Positions 9,755 through 18,226 of a stretch of DNA of 64,000 nucleotides are shown piece after piece; positions within the stretch are counted from its first letter, which is position 1; each line of letters starts with the position of its first letter. Origin of the DNA: Pseudarthrobacter siccitolerans (lineage in GTDB: Bacteria; Actinomycetota; Actinomycetes; Actinomycetales; Micrococcaceae); assembly GCF_001046895.1 (NCBI RefSeq), contig NZ_CAQI01000041.1, forward strand, positions 1-64,000, in the 5' to 3' direction. The position numbers and the translations under genes are program-made. The notes under the pieces were generated by a model. That model saw only the letters and a list, made by a program, of their open reading frames with translations, had not been told where the DNA came from and ran no database searches.

Positions 9755-10627
9755 ATGACAAGCCTCCTTCACCGGGTGAAGTCGAAGATGGCCATCTTCG
9801 CGCACCGCAAGGCCCGCGGCATGCTCGACGGCGAATACGGTTCCGTGTTCCACGGACGCAGCCTGGACTTCGACGATCTCCGCGCCTACGTCCCCGGCGA
9901 CGAGGTACGCGACATCGACTGGAAGGCGACGGCCCGCCACGGAACGCCGCTGATCAAAAGATACGTGGCCGTCCGGAGGCAAACGGTCCTGCTCATCACC
10001 GATACCGGGCGCAATATGGCAGCCGAAGCTGCCGGCGGGGAAATCAAAAAGGATGTAGCCGTCATGGCGCTTGGGGTGATGGCGTACCTGGCCCACCGGC
10101 ACGGGGATGTGGTGGGCCTGGTGAGCGGCGACGCCACGGAAACAAGGTCGTTGCCGGCCAAAGGCGGCGAAGCCCACCTCGAACGGCTTCTGCGCCACGT
10201 CCATGCAAGTGCCACCGCGGATTCCGCTGCCAGCAGGCTGGAGGACCAGCTGGAGCATGTGGCCCGCACCGTCAAGGGGAGATTCCTGCTGTTCGTCGTC
10301 GCGGATGAATTAACGGCCACCCCGTCGCTGGCCGGTCTGCTCCGCCGGCTCCGGGCGCAGCACGAGATCCTCTGGCTCACGGTCCGCGATGCCGAACTGG
10401 CCACAGGAGGGGATTGGTACAGCGTGCACGATGCCACGCCACTGCCAGGGCAATTGGCAGGGTCCGCCGGTGTTGCCGCAGCCTATGCCCGGGCGGTGAT
10501 GGACAGGGACGCCGGCAGGCAGGACATGCTCCGCCTGGCAGGAATCACCGAGGGTTCGGTTTCCGGCAGCCAGGACGTCATGACGGAACTGTTCGCACTC
10601 CTGGAAAGGCACCGGCGTGCAGGCTGA
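9755..10627 (+). CDS. DUF58 domain-containing protein
   Basis: A 290-residue protein of the DUF58 family. The diagnostic block YVPGDEVRDIDWKATARHG is at about residues 48-66, followed by a VWA-like fold with TDTGRNM in place of a classical MIDAS. It begins seven bases after moxR and overlaps the next gene by eleven bases, so the cluster is one operon. DUF58 proteins regularly accompany MoxR and are thought to link the ATPase to membrane VWA partners. Their biochemical role is not settled. Confidence 0.88.
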   Translation: MTSLLHRVKSKMAIFAHRKARGMLDGEYGSVFHGRSLDFDDLRAYVPGDEVRDIDWKATARHGTPLIKRYVAVRRQTVLLITDTGRNMAAEAAGGEIKKDVAVMALGVMAYLAHRHGDVVGLVSGDATETRSLPAKGGEAHLERLLRHVHASATADSAASRLEDQLEHVARTVKGRFLLFVVADELTATPSLAGLLRRLRAQHEILWLTVRDAELATGGDWYSVHDATPLPGQLAGSAGVAAAYARAVMDRDAGRQDMLRLAGITEGSVSGSQDVMTELFALLERHRRAG

Positions 10628-11084
10628 CCCCGGATTCCTCGGCCCGCTGCCCTACAGTCCGCTATGGACCTGGGCAGGCGCAATCCTGGTGCTGCTGGTG
10701 GCAGCCTGGTACGCGTTTGTCCTGGCCGGCACCAGGCGTCCCCGCCCAAAGCCCGCTTCCCGCCCCGCCCCGCTCACCGACCTGCCCGCACTCCAGGCGG
10801 CCTACCTCCAACGCATCGCTGACGTGGAGCAGCAGGCGGCAGCGGGGAGCATCAGTGCCCGTGCCGCTCATCAGGAGATCAGCCTCCTGCTGCGGCGGTT
10901 CGTGCGCGACGCCACCGGGGTGGACGCGCCCAGGATGACGCAGTCCGACCTCGCCAAGCACCCCCTGCCCCAGGCCGCGAACGCCGTCGGTGCGCTGTAC
11001 CCGGGCGAGTTCGGGCCCGAGCCGCTGCCCGCCGTCGCATCCTCCGCCGCGACGGCACGCGAGGCGGTGCGCTCGTGGAGCTGA
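10617..11084 (+). CDS. Small membrane protein of the MoxR cluster (DUF4381-like)
   Basis: A 155-residue protein with a single N-terminal membrane helix (about residues 17-37) and a cytoplasmic tail. The tail contains an amphipathic region, AHQEISLLLRRFVRDATGVD, that resembles DUF4381 proteins of MoxR-VWA operons. It starts at GTG inside the 3' end of the DUF58 gene and overlaps the following VWA gene by ten bases, indicating translational coupling. Function is inferred only from position; the family match is moderate. Confidence 0.75.
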   Translation: MQADPGFLGPLPYSPLWTWAGAILVLLVAAWYAFVLAGTRRPRPKPASRPAPLTDLPALQAAYLQRIADVEQQAAAGSISARAAHQEISLLLRRFVRDATGVDAPRMTQSDLAKHPLPQAANAVGALYPGEFGPEPLPAVASSAATAREAVRSWS

Positions 11085-12106
11085 TGTTCTGGTGGGTGGT
11101 TCCGCTGGGTGCAGCCGGGGCGGGCCTCGCGGCCTGGACGGCGTTGCATCCGGCCAGGAACGCCAACGCACGACGCCGGCCGGCAGCCCACGTTGACAGG
11201 CTCACGTCACTGCCCGAGTACCAGGCGGCGTTGCGGAGGCACCGCCGCTGGCTTGTTGTTGCAGCAGCCGCCTGCGGCGCCCTGCTGGCGTCAACCCTGC
11301 TGGCCGCCGGCCGCCCGGTGGCCGTGGACACCATCAGGCCGGAGCAGCACAACCGTGACATTGTCCTGTGCCTGGACGCCTCCGGATCCATGAGCAGCGC
11401 GGACGCCGAGGTGGTGGAGGTGTTTGCCCGGCTGGCGGATGAATTTAAGGGCGAACGGATCGGGCTCACTGTTTTTGACAGCACAGCCGTCCAGGTCTTC
11501 CCCCTCACCGACGACTATGAGTACGCCCGGGAACAGCTGACCCTTGCGCGGGACGCCTTCAACGGCAAACCAGGATCATCCGGCTTCCTCGACGGGACCT
11601 GGAGCGGCCGCGGGTCATCGTTGATCGGGGACGGACTGGCCTCCTGCATCACCAGCTTCCCGTCCGGCACGGACCAGGCAGGCAGCAACGAGGCGGGCGG
11701 CGGCCGGGAGAGCGGCCCGCCCCGGCGCTCGCGGTCGGTGGTCCTCGCAACGGACAACTTCGTTTCGGGGGATCCCATCATGAGTCTTGCGGAGGCTGCC
11801 CGGATGGCGAAGGAGCGGAATGTGCATGTTTATGCCCTCAACCCCGGAGACTTCGATTACGGAACTGATGAGAACCAGCCCGGGGCGCAGCTGAGGTCGG
11901 CCGCCGAGCTCAGCGGGGGAGCGTACTACGCCCTGGACAGCCCGGAGGCAGTGCCCGGCATTGTGCGCGCGGTGCAGGACACCGAAGCATCCGCCCTCCA
12001 GGGGGCGCCCCGTGCTGTAGTCACCGAGGGGCCCGACCTGCCGCTGGCCGCCGCCCTGCTGTCCGGGCTCGTCCTTGGTGTGGCTTCCTGGCGGCTCAGG
12101 CCATGA
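11075..12106 (+). CDS. VWA domain-containing membrane protein (BatA-like)
   Basis: A 343-residue protein with an N-terminal helix, a second helix near residue 70 and a C-terminal helix (LAAALLSGLVLGVASW). The von Willebrand A domain lies between them and carries an intact metal-site motif, CLDASGSMS, around residue 105. This places the metal-binding domain outside the membrane, as in BatA proteins. Such proteins are proposed clients of MoxR. It overlaps both neighbours by a few bases. Confidence 0.87.
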   Translation: MELMFWWVVPLGAAGAGLAAWTALHPARNANARRRPAAHVDRLTSLPEYQAALRRHRRWLVVAAAACGALLASTLLAAGRPVAVDTIRPEQHNRDIVLCLDASGSMSSADAEVVEVFARLADEFKGERIGLTVFDSTAVQVFPLTDDYEYAREQLTLARDAFNGKPGSSGFLDGTWSGRGSSLIGDGLASCITSFPSGTDQAGSNEAGGGRESGPPRRSRSVVLATDNFVSGDPIMSLAEAARMAKERNVHVYALNPGDFDYGTDENQPGAQLRSAAELSGGAYYALDSPEAVPGIVRAVQDTEASALQGAPRAVVTEGPDLPLAAALLSGLVLGVASWRLRP

Positions 12107-13149
12107 CGTTGCTGCCGGTCCTGCCGTGGTGGATCCTCCTGCCCGTCATCGCGGTTGCCCTCTTGTTCATGGTCTGGCGGATCGTGCTCGAACGGCTGCG
12201 GCCGGGAGGCCGGGCGTGGGTCCGCCGCAGCGTGCTGGTTCTTCTCGTGGCGGCGGCTGCACTCCGGCCCGGCGTGCCCGGCGGTTCCGTCCAGGCAGCC
12301 ACGGCGGACCTCAACGTCTTTTTTGTAGTGGACACCACCAGCAGCATGGTGGCCGAGGACTACGGAAATGCGGCGCCCCGCCTGGCTGGCGTCCGCCAGG
12401 ACATCATGGCCATCGCCGAGGAACTGCCGGGGGCCCGGTTTTCCGTGATCACCTTTGACACCGAAGCCCGTGTCCGGATGCCCCTGACCGCCGACACTTC
12501 AGCGCTGGAAACCATCACCGCCATTCTCGAACCGCAGGTCACGGTCTATGCCAAGGGCAGCAGCATCACCGCCGCACGTGAGGTGCTGGCTGAACGCCTG
12601 TCCGCTGCCAAGGACAGTCACCCCGGCCGGCCCCGGCTGGTGTTCTACCTGGGTGACGGTGAGCAAACCAGCGCAACGGAACCAGCACCCCTCACGCTCG
12701 ATGACGGACTGGTGGCCGGGGGAGCAGTGCTGGGATACGGAACCTCCAGCGGTGGACGCATGAAGGAGAACACCGGGATGGAGTCCGACGCCGGTTCCCC
12801 CTACATCCAGGACTTCACCGGGAGTGCCGCCAGGGACGCCCTGTCGGTCATCGATGAGGACCGGCTTCGGGGGATTGCGGCTCAGCTGGGCGTGCCCTAC
12901 GTGCACCGGTCGGACGGGGACGCGGCCTCAGCCATGCTGCAGGAGGCGCGGCCCGGGGCCTTGGAACGGACTTCGGAGGACAGCACTTTGACCGGCCGGA
13001 CCGAGGTGTACTGGCTCCTTGCCGCCGCGGCCTTTGTACTCGGACTGCTGGAGATGAGAGGGATCATCCGGCAGCTGCGTGAGGTGCGGCTTACAGGCAG
13101 CCCTCTTCGTGCGCCGCACGGCGGCCAGCCCAGGGAGGGGGCACGATGA
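12103..13149 (+). CDS. VWA domain-containing membrane protein (BatB-like)
   Basis: A 348-residue protein with N-terminal membrane helices, a VWA domain from about residue 68 and a C-terminal helix near residue 305. The metal-site motif reads VVDTTSSM, so the second position of DxSxS is threonine rather than serine, which may still coordinate metal. It shares an ATGA overlap with the preceding VWA gene and with the following gene. Two VWA proteins in tandem are usual in MoxR operons and may form a pair. Confidence 0.85.
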   Translation: MTLLPVLPWWILLPVIAVALLFMVWRIVLERLRPGGRAWVRRSVLVLLVAAAALRPGVPGGSVQAATADLNVFFVVDTTSSMVAEDYGNAAPRLAGVRQDIMAIAEELPGARFSVITFDTEARVRMPLTADTSALETITAILEPQVTVYAKGSSITAAREVLAERLSAAKDSHPGRPRLVFYLGDGEQTSATEPAPLTLDDGLVAGGAVLGYGTSSGGRMKENTGMESDAGSPYIQDFTGSAARDALSVIDEDRLRGIAAQLGVPYVHRSDGDAASAMLQEARPGALERTSEDSTLTGRTEVYWLLAAAAFVLGLLEMRGIIRQLREVRLTGSPLRAPHGGQPREGAR

Positions 13150-13856
13150 GGCGCCGCCTGCTGGTGTGGTCAGCCTTGCCCGCCGTGCTGCTGCTGTGCC
13201 TGGCGGCCAGGCTGCTCAGCCTGGATCCCCTCGCCCGGCACGCAGCCGCTGCCTTCGACGCCAAGGACGCGGCCGCCGTCGGACAGGCTGCAGATGCGCT
13301 CATGGCCGGAAACATCGTGGAACGGCACAAGGCGCCCTTCGCAGCGGGGGACGCCGAGGCGCTCGCCGGCAACTTTGCCGCTGCCCGGCTGCGCTTCGAG
13401 GACGCCCTGGACCTTGCCCCGCCAGGCTCCCCCGACGCCTGCGCCATCCGGCTCAACCTGGTCCTGTCCATCGAACGGCTCGGGGACGGGAAGCAGCGTG
13501 CGGAGGATGGGGCGGGTGCCGCGGCCCTGTTTACCGAGGCGCTGGAGGTGGCCCGTGCAGCCCCGGACGGCTGCTTTTCAGGGGGAGCGGCTGCTGATGC
13601 CGGCGAAAAACTCAGCCAGGCAGAAGGACGCCTGAACGGGAAACTCAGCACGGCCCGAGACTCCGTTGCGGAGCAGGGCAATGCGGCGGAGGAGGGCGTG
13701 CCGGAGGAACCGGAGGCAGATCCCCCGAGCCCGAACCAGCTGGAACAGTTGGAGCAAAGCGCCCGGGAGTCCCAGCGGGAACGCAACAATGGACGGGAAC
13801 GCTCGGACTACCTCGAGGACTCCGGAACCGGTCCCGGCGTGGACCGGCCTTGGTGA
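13146..13856 (+). CDS. Tetratricopeptide-like membrane protein of the MoxR cluster
   Basis: A 236-residue protein with one N-terminal membrane helix (residues 6-24) and an alanine-rich helical region resembling tetratricopeptide repeats, for example FAAARLRFEDALDLAP. The tail is acidic and glutamate/glutamine-rich. It is the last gene of the MoxR operon, overlapping the second VWA gene by four bases. It occupies the place of the BatC-type TPR protein of other Bat operons and may be a scaffold. Confidence 0.75.
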   Translation: MRRRLLVWSALPAVLLLCLAARLLSLDPLARHAAAAFDAKDAAAVGQAADALMAGNIVERHKAPFAAGDAEALAGNFAAARLRFEDALDLAPPGSPDACAIRLNLVLSIERLGDGKQRAEDGAGAAALFTEALEVARAAPDGCFSGGAAADAGEKLSQAEGRLNGKLSTARDSVAEQGNAAEEGVPEEPEADPPSPNQLEQLEQSARESQRERNNGRERSDYLEDSGTGPGVDRPW

Positions 13857-14220
13857 CCGGCCTTGAAGCGGGGCGCCGGCCGGCAACGTGAAGCGGCGCC
13901 GGAGCGAACATTGTTCTGTTCGGGAAAGAAACAAGGCGTAAGACTGCGTCTTAATTCGGAGCCCAACTTGAAAGCTCCTCGCGCCACTCATAGAGTTCTA
14001 TACAAGTTACCGCGGTAACGTGTCAGCGATCCTCCGTTTTGGAGGGTGTGGGTGCCCCCATGTGGGCCTGACATTTGCTCACGGACAACTTCATTCCAGG
14101 CGTAACAGTCGCGGCTGCGTCCTTGTGGAGTTCCTCCGTGTTCCCCAAACTCAATTCATTGCCGGCCTCCCGCCGTTTTTTGGCAGGGGAGCCCCCAATG
14201 GCCCAAAGCCAAGGATGCAA
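13857..14220 (+). promoter_or_regulatory. Long metF-metE leader with candidate operator
   Basis: This 364-bp stretch holds no convincing gene. A TATACA -10-like element lies at 13999-14004, and a perfect 14-bp palindrome GTTACCGCGGTAAC follows at 14006-14019, where transcription would start. About 200 nt of untranslated leader would then precede metF, including a CCTCC-loop-GGAGG hairpin near 14031. I searched by eye for SAM and cobalamin riboswitch cores and found none. A GTG-started frame from 14020 runs into metF in phase, but its composition does not look coding. Confidence 0.5.
14006..14019. promoter_or_regulatory. Perfect palindrome, candidate repressor operator
   Basis: GTTACCGCGGTAAC is fully self-complementary over 14 bases and lies directly after a TATACA -10-like hexamer. 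Palindromes of this shape are typical of TetR-family operators. No such regulator lies next to it, so the binding protein is unknown. Confidence 0.5.
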
Positions 14221-15186
14221 ATGTCGCCACCAAGCCTTATTGACACACACCCGAATCTCTCCGACACCGCCCCGGTGGCGCTTTCCTACGAGCTTTTCCC
14301 GCCCCGTTCGCCGGCAGCCGCGGAAACGCTCTGGACCACCATCCGGGAACTGGAAACCACCGAGCCCGACTACGTCTCCGTCACCTATGGTGCCAGCGGC
14401 TCCAACCGGGACACCGCCGTCGAGCTCATCAACCGGCTCCTGCTCGAAACCACCCTCCGGCCGCTGGCCCACCTGACCTGCGTTGGCAATACGCCCCAGG
14501 AACTGGCGGGCATCATCGGCGAACTGCTGGACACCGGTGTGCGCGGGATCCTCGCCCTGCGTGGTGATCTCCCCAAGGACGGCGGCGAACCCGTTCCCGG
14601 GGCCCTGCGGTACGCCCAGGACCTGATCGAACTCATCCGCCGCGTGGAGCAGCGCCGTTCAGCACTGCTCTGTGCAGGAAAGATCGCTGTTGGCGTGGCG
14701 GCATACCCCACCCGGCACCCCGAGTCGCCAAGTGAGGAGCACGACGTCGAGGTGCTGCTCGCCAAGCAGCGTTCCGGCGCGGACTTCGCCATCACCCAGG
14801 TCTTCTTCCACGCCGGGCAGTACGCCGACCTCCTCACCCGGGCACGCCGTGCCGGCGTCACCATCCCCATCATTCCCGGCGTGATGCCGCTGACCAGCCT
14901 CCGCCGCCTCAAGCGGCTGGGCGAACTGGCCGGAGTTGAGCCGGCCGCGGAACTGATGGAACGCCTGGCCGCCGCGGACAACGACATTGAACGCCTCCAC
15001 ATTGGCGTCGATGCCACGGTGGACCTGGCCAACGCCGCCCTGGATGCAGGTGCGCCCGGCATCCACCTCTACACCTTCAATGAACACCAAAGCGCACTGG
15101 AAGTGCTGGACAAACTGGCCCTTCCCCGGCACTCCCGTTCCGGGATCCGGCGGGCCGCCCTCGCCGGGCGCCAGCTCGCAAGCTGA
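14221..15186 (+). CDS. metF: Methylenetetrahydrofolate reductase
   Basis: About 321 residues from ATG 14221, chosen because AAGG lies six bases upstream; ATG 14215 is also possible. The enzyme reduces 5,10-methylenetetrahydrofolate to 5-methyltetrahydrofolate, the methyl donor for methionine synthesis. Family landmarks are SYELFPPRS at the N terminus, YVSVTYGASGSNRD, the flavin-barrel segment GILALRGDLP, and ITQVFFHAGQY. It lies 83 bp before metE, the enzyme that uses its product, and the two are surely co-transcribed. Length is normal for bacterial MetF. Confidence 0.92.
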   Translation: MSPPSLIDTHPNLSDTAPVALSYELFPPRSPAAAETLWTTIRELETTEPDYVSVTYGASGSNRDTAVELINRLLLETTLRPLAHLTCVGNTPQELAGIIGELLDTGVRGILALRGDLPKDGGEPVPGALRYAQDLIELIRRVEQRRSALLCAGKIAVGVAAYPTRHPESPSEEHDVEVLLAKQRSGADFAITQVFFHAGQYADLLTRARRAGVTIPIIPGVMPLTSLRRLKRLGELAGVEPAAELMERLAAADNDIERLHIGVDATVDLANAALDAGAPGIHLYTFNEHQSALEVLDKLALPRHSRSGIRRAALAGRQLAS

Positions 15187-15269
15187 CGCCTTCGCAGAGC
15201 CGCTCCGCGCTTTAGACCCCGGCTTCTAAGCCCACACTTTCAAACCCAGCTCCTACCTGAGGATTTGCC

Positions 15270-17600
15270 ATGCCTGAAAACAACACGCCTTTCCCGTCCG
15301 CCTCACTCCTCGGCTACCCCCGCATCGGCCGCCGCCGCGAGCTCAAGAAGGCCGTCGAGGCCTACTGGGCCGGCAAGATCGACGCCGCCGCACTGGACGC
15401 CGCCGCCAAGGACATCCAGCTGGCCATCGCCAGGCGCCTGCAGGAACTCGGCCTGACCGAAGCCGCCGCCGTCCCCGGCACCTTCTCCTACTACGACCAG
15501 GTCCTGGACACCACCGCGCACCTCGGCGCAGTGCCGGCCCGCTTCGGCAACCTCCTCAACGCTGAGGGACAGCTGGACATCGACGGCTACTTCACCCTGG
15601 CCCGCGGCAACAAGGAACAGCAGCCGCTGGAAATGACCAAGTGGTTCGACACCAACTACCACTACCTGGTGCCGGAAATCGGTCCGGAGACCGAGTTCAC
15701 CCTCGCCTCCACGGCCAAGGTTGACGAGTTCGCCTTCGCCCTGGCCAACGGCATCGAGACCCGCCCGTACATCGTTGGCCCGGTCACCTACCTGCTGCTC
15801 TCCAAGGCCTCCGATGACGCCCCTGCCGGCTTCGCCCCGCTGTCCCGCCTTGAGGACATCCTGCCCGTCTACGTCCAGTTGCTCGAGAAGCTCGCAGCAG
15901 CCGGTGCCGGCTGGGTCCAGCTCGACGAGCCGGCCCTGGTGGTTGACCAGGACACCCCGGCCGCCGACATCGAAGCCGCCGTTGCCCGTGCCTACGAGGT
16001 CCTCACCGCTGCAGCCAACCGCCCGCAGATCCTCGTCTCCACCCCGTACGGCGCCCTCGACGGCCAGCTCGGCACCCTCGCCGCCACCAACATCGACGCC
16101 CTGCACATCGACGTCTTCAAGGGCGCAGTTCCCTCGGCCGCAGCACTGGAGGGCCTTGGCAACAAAACCCTGGTTGCCGGCGTCGTGGACGGTCACAACA
16201 TCTGGCGCAACGACCTCGCCGAATCCGCCGCGAAGCTGGATGCACTGAAGGAGGCCGCCGGCAGGCTCGCCGTTTCCACCTCCACCTCCACCCAGCACGT
16301 TCCGCACGACGTTGCCGAGGAAACCCAGCTGTCCGAGCAGCTGCGCAGCTGGCTCGCGTTCTCCGACCAGAAGGCCGTGGAGGTCAAGACCCTCGCCGCG
16401 TACCTGGCAGACCCCGCCTCCGCGAAGGCAGCCATCGACGAAGCGACGGCAGTGATCGCCTCCCGCGCCACCGCCGAAGGCGTCCGCCGTTCAGACGTCC
16501 GGGCCCGCACCGAGGCCCTGACCGCCGCCGACTTCTCCCGCTCCGAGTACTCGGTCCGTGAAGCAGCCCAGGAAGAAGCACTGAACCTGCCGCCGCTGCC
16601 CACCACCACCATCGGCTCCTTCCCTCAGACGTCGGAGATCCGTTCGGCCCGCGCCCGCAACAACAAGGGCGATCTCACCAACGAGCAGTACGAAAAGCTC
16701 ATGAAGGACGAGATCAAGCGGGTTGTGGACCTGCAGGAAGAGCTGGGCTACGACGTCCTGGTGCACGGCGAGCCCGAGCGCAACGACATGGTGCAGTACT
16801 TCGCCGAGAACCTCGAAGGATTCGACGTCACCGTCCACGGCTGGGTCCAGTCTTACGGTTCGCGCTGCACCCGTCCGTCCATCCTGTGGGGCGATGTGAC
16901 CCGCAGCGCCCCCATCACGGTTGAGTGGGCCCAGTACGCACAATCCCTGACCAGCAAGCCGATGAAGGGCATGCTCACCGGTCCGGTCACCATCCTGGCC
17001 TGGTCCTTCGTCCGTGACGACCAGCCCCTGGGTGAGACCGCCAACCAGGTGGGCCTGGCCCTGCGCGACGAGATCGCCGACCTCGAAGCCGCCGGCATCA
17101 AGGTCATCCAGGTGGACGAGCCCGCCCTGCGCGAACTCCTGCCGCTGCGCAAGGCAGACCACGCCGACTACCTGAAGTGGTCCGTGGACTCCTTCCGCCT
17201 GGCCACCGCCGGTGCTGCCGACGCCACCCAGATCCACACCCACCTCTGCTACTCCGAGTTCGGCGTGATCATCGACGCGATCGACGGCCTGGACGCGGAC
17301 GTGACCTCCATCGAGGCAGCCCGGTCCCGCATGGAGGTTGTGCACGACCTCGAGTCGCACGGTTTCGGCCGCGGCGTTGGCCCGGGTGTCTACGACATCC
17401 ACTCGCCGCGCGTTCCGGGCACCGAGGAAGTCACCGAACTGCTCAGCACCGCTGTGAAGCACGTTCCGTCCCGCCAGCTCTGGGTCAACCCTGACTGCGG
17501 CCTCAAGACCCGCGGTTATGTTGAGACCGAGGAATCCCTGCGGAACCTGGTCGAGGCCACCAAGACGGTCCGCGCCGGACTGCTGGAAGCGGCGAAGTAA
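15270..17600 (+). CDS. metE: Cobalamin-independent methionine synthase
   Basis: A 776-residue 5-methyltetrahydropteroyltriglutamate-homocysteine methyltransferase, the last step of methionine synthesis without vitamin B12. The N-terminal barrel begins LGYPRIGRRRELKKA. The catalytic barrel holds the zinc ligands H658 and C660 (IHTHLCYSEF), E682 (VTSIEAARS) and C743 (NPDCGLKTR). These keep exactly the spacing of the known E. coli ligands. A GAGGA ribosome site precedes the ATG. It follows metF and ends at a strong hairpin. Confidence 0.96.
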   Translation: MPENNTPFPSASLLGYPRIGRRRELKKAVEAYWAGKIDAAALDAAAKDIQLAIARRLQELGLTEAAAVPGTFSYYDQVLDTTAHLGAVPARFGNLLNAEGQLDIDGYFTLARGNKEQQPLEMTKWFDTNYHYLVPEIGPETEFTLASTAKVDEFAFALANGIETRPYIVGPVTYLLLSKASDDAPAGFAPLSRLEDILPVYVQLLEKLAAAGAGWVQLDEPALVVDQDTPAADIEAAVARAYEVLTAAANRPQILVSTPYGALDGQLGTLAATNIDALHIDVFKGAVPSAAALEGLGNKTLVAGVVDGHNIWRNDLAESAAKLDALKEAAGRLAVSTSTSTQHVPHDVAEETQLSEQLRSWLAFSDQKAVEVKTLAAYLADPASAKAAIDEATAVIASRATAEGVRRSDVRARTEALTAADFSRSEYSVREAAQEEALNLPPLPTTTIGSFPQTSEIRSARARNNKGDLTNEQYEKLMKDEIKRVVDLQEELGYDVLVHGEPERNDMVQYFAENLEGFDVTVHGWVQSYGSRCTRPSILWGDVTRSAPITVEWAQYAQSLTSKPMKGMLTGPVTILAWSFVRDDQPLGETANQVGLALRDEIADLEAAGIKVIQVDEPALRELLPLRKADHADYLKWSVDSFRLATAGAADATQIHTHLCYSEFGVIIDAIDGLDADVTSIEAARSRMEVVHDLESHGFGRGVGPGVYDIHSPRVPGTEEVTELLSTAVKHVPSRQLWVNPDCGLKTRGYVETEESLRNLVEATKTVRAGLLEAAK

Positions 17601-17616
17601 TCAGAGCAAACTAAAT

Positions 17617-17664
17617 GCCCGACGGCGGGTGGTCACCAATGATGACCACCCGCCGTCGGGCTTT
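17617..17664. terminator. Bidirectional terminator after metE
   Basis: A perfect 19-bp inverted repeat (arms 17617-17635 and 17643-17661) encloses a 7-base loop and is followed by TTTAA. It separates metE from the convergent DUF2004-type gene and can serve both. The arm contains GACGGCGGG, a motif seen in other hairpins of this window. Confidence 0.85.
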
Positions 17665-17674
17665 AATCAAGAAG

Positions 17675-18181
17675 TCAGGACTCCCAGACGATCTCGTCGT
17701 CCACTACGCCGTCCTCGTCCGCCGATGCCACCAGGACCTCATCGGTGAAGTGCTCGCCCAGGGTGAAGTCCATCACGAAGTAGCGTTCAGGCTGGCCCGG
17801 ATAAATACCCACGCGGCCCAGCTTCAGTGCTTTGAGGAACACTTCCTTGGTGAGCTGGCTCCGGTGCTGGACACCAAAAACCTTGTGCAGGTGCTCATCC
17901 TTGAGCGCGTTGCAGTGGAAGTGAAGGTATTCCTGGGGGCTGGTGCCTTCCTGGTCCAGCTCCTCCGCGATCATGTCCCGTACCTCGTCCACCAGTTCGG
18001 GCAGGAACCGCAGCCGGTAATCCACCTTGCGAAGCGCCGCCTCGTCGAAGTGGTCGTGCGCGGTGATGTTCAGGTCGATCTCCAGCGGATGGCCGCGCAG
18101 CTCATGTTTGGCAGCAATGTTGTGATCGCTGCCGTGGTTGAGCTCGATCTCGCCAAAGTGCTGGCTCGCTACCTTGTTCAT
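17675..18181 (-). CDS. DUF2004-type domain protein
   Basis: A 168-residue acidic, histidine-rich soluble protein. Its layout (an N-terminal LNITAHDHFDEAAL segment, a helical middle and a C-terminal YFVMDFTLGEHFTDEVLVAS block) resembles DUF2004 proteins. I am moderately sure of that match. It converges on metE with a shared terminator. No catalytic motif is obvious and no function is assigned. Confidence 0.72.
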   Translation of the reverse strand: MNKVASQHFGEIELNHGSDHNIAAKHELRGHPLEIDLNITAHDHFDEAALRKVDYRLRFLPELVDEVRDMIAEELDQEGTSPQEYLHFHCNALKDEHLHKVFGVQHRSQLTKEVFLKALKLGRVGIYPGQPERYFVMDFTLGEHFTDEVLVASADEDGVVDDEIVWES

Positions 18182-18226
18182 AGTTTCAACATAGACCCGA
18201 AGTGCGGTGCATTCCAGCGTTCGGGC

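Noticed and set aside
14020..14220. In-phase upstream extension of metF from GTG 14020, possibly a cysteine-containing leader peptide
   Set aside because: The residues do not match the MetF N terminus, the ribosome site favours 14221, and the cysteines are too few for a convincing attenuator peptide.
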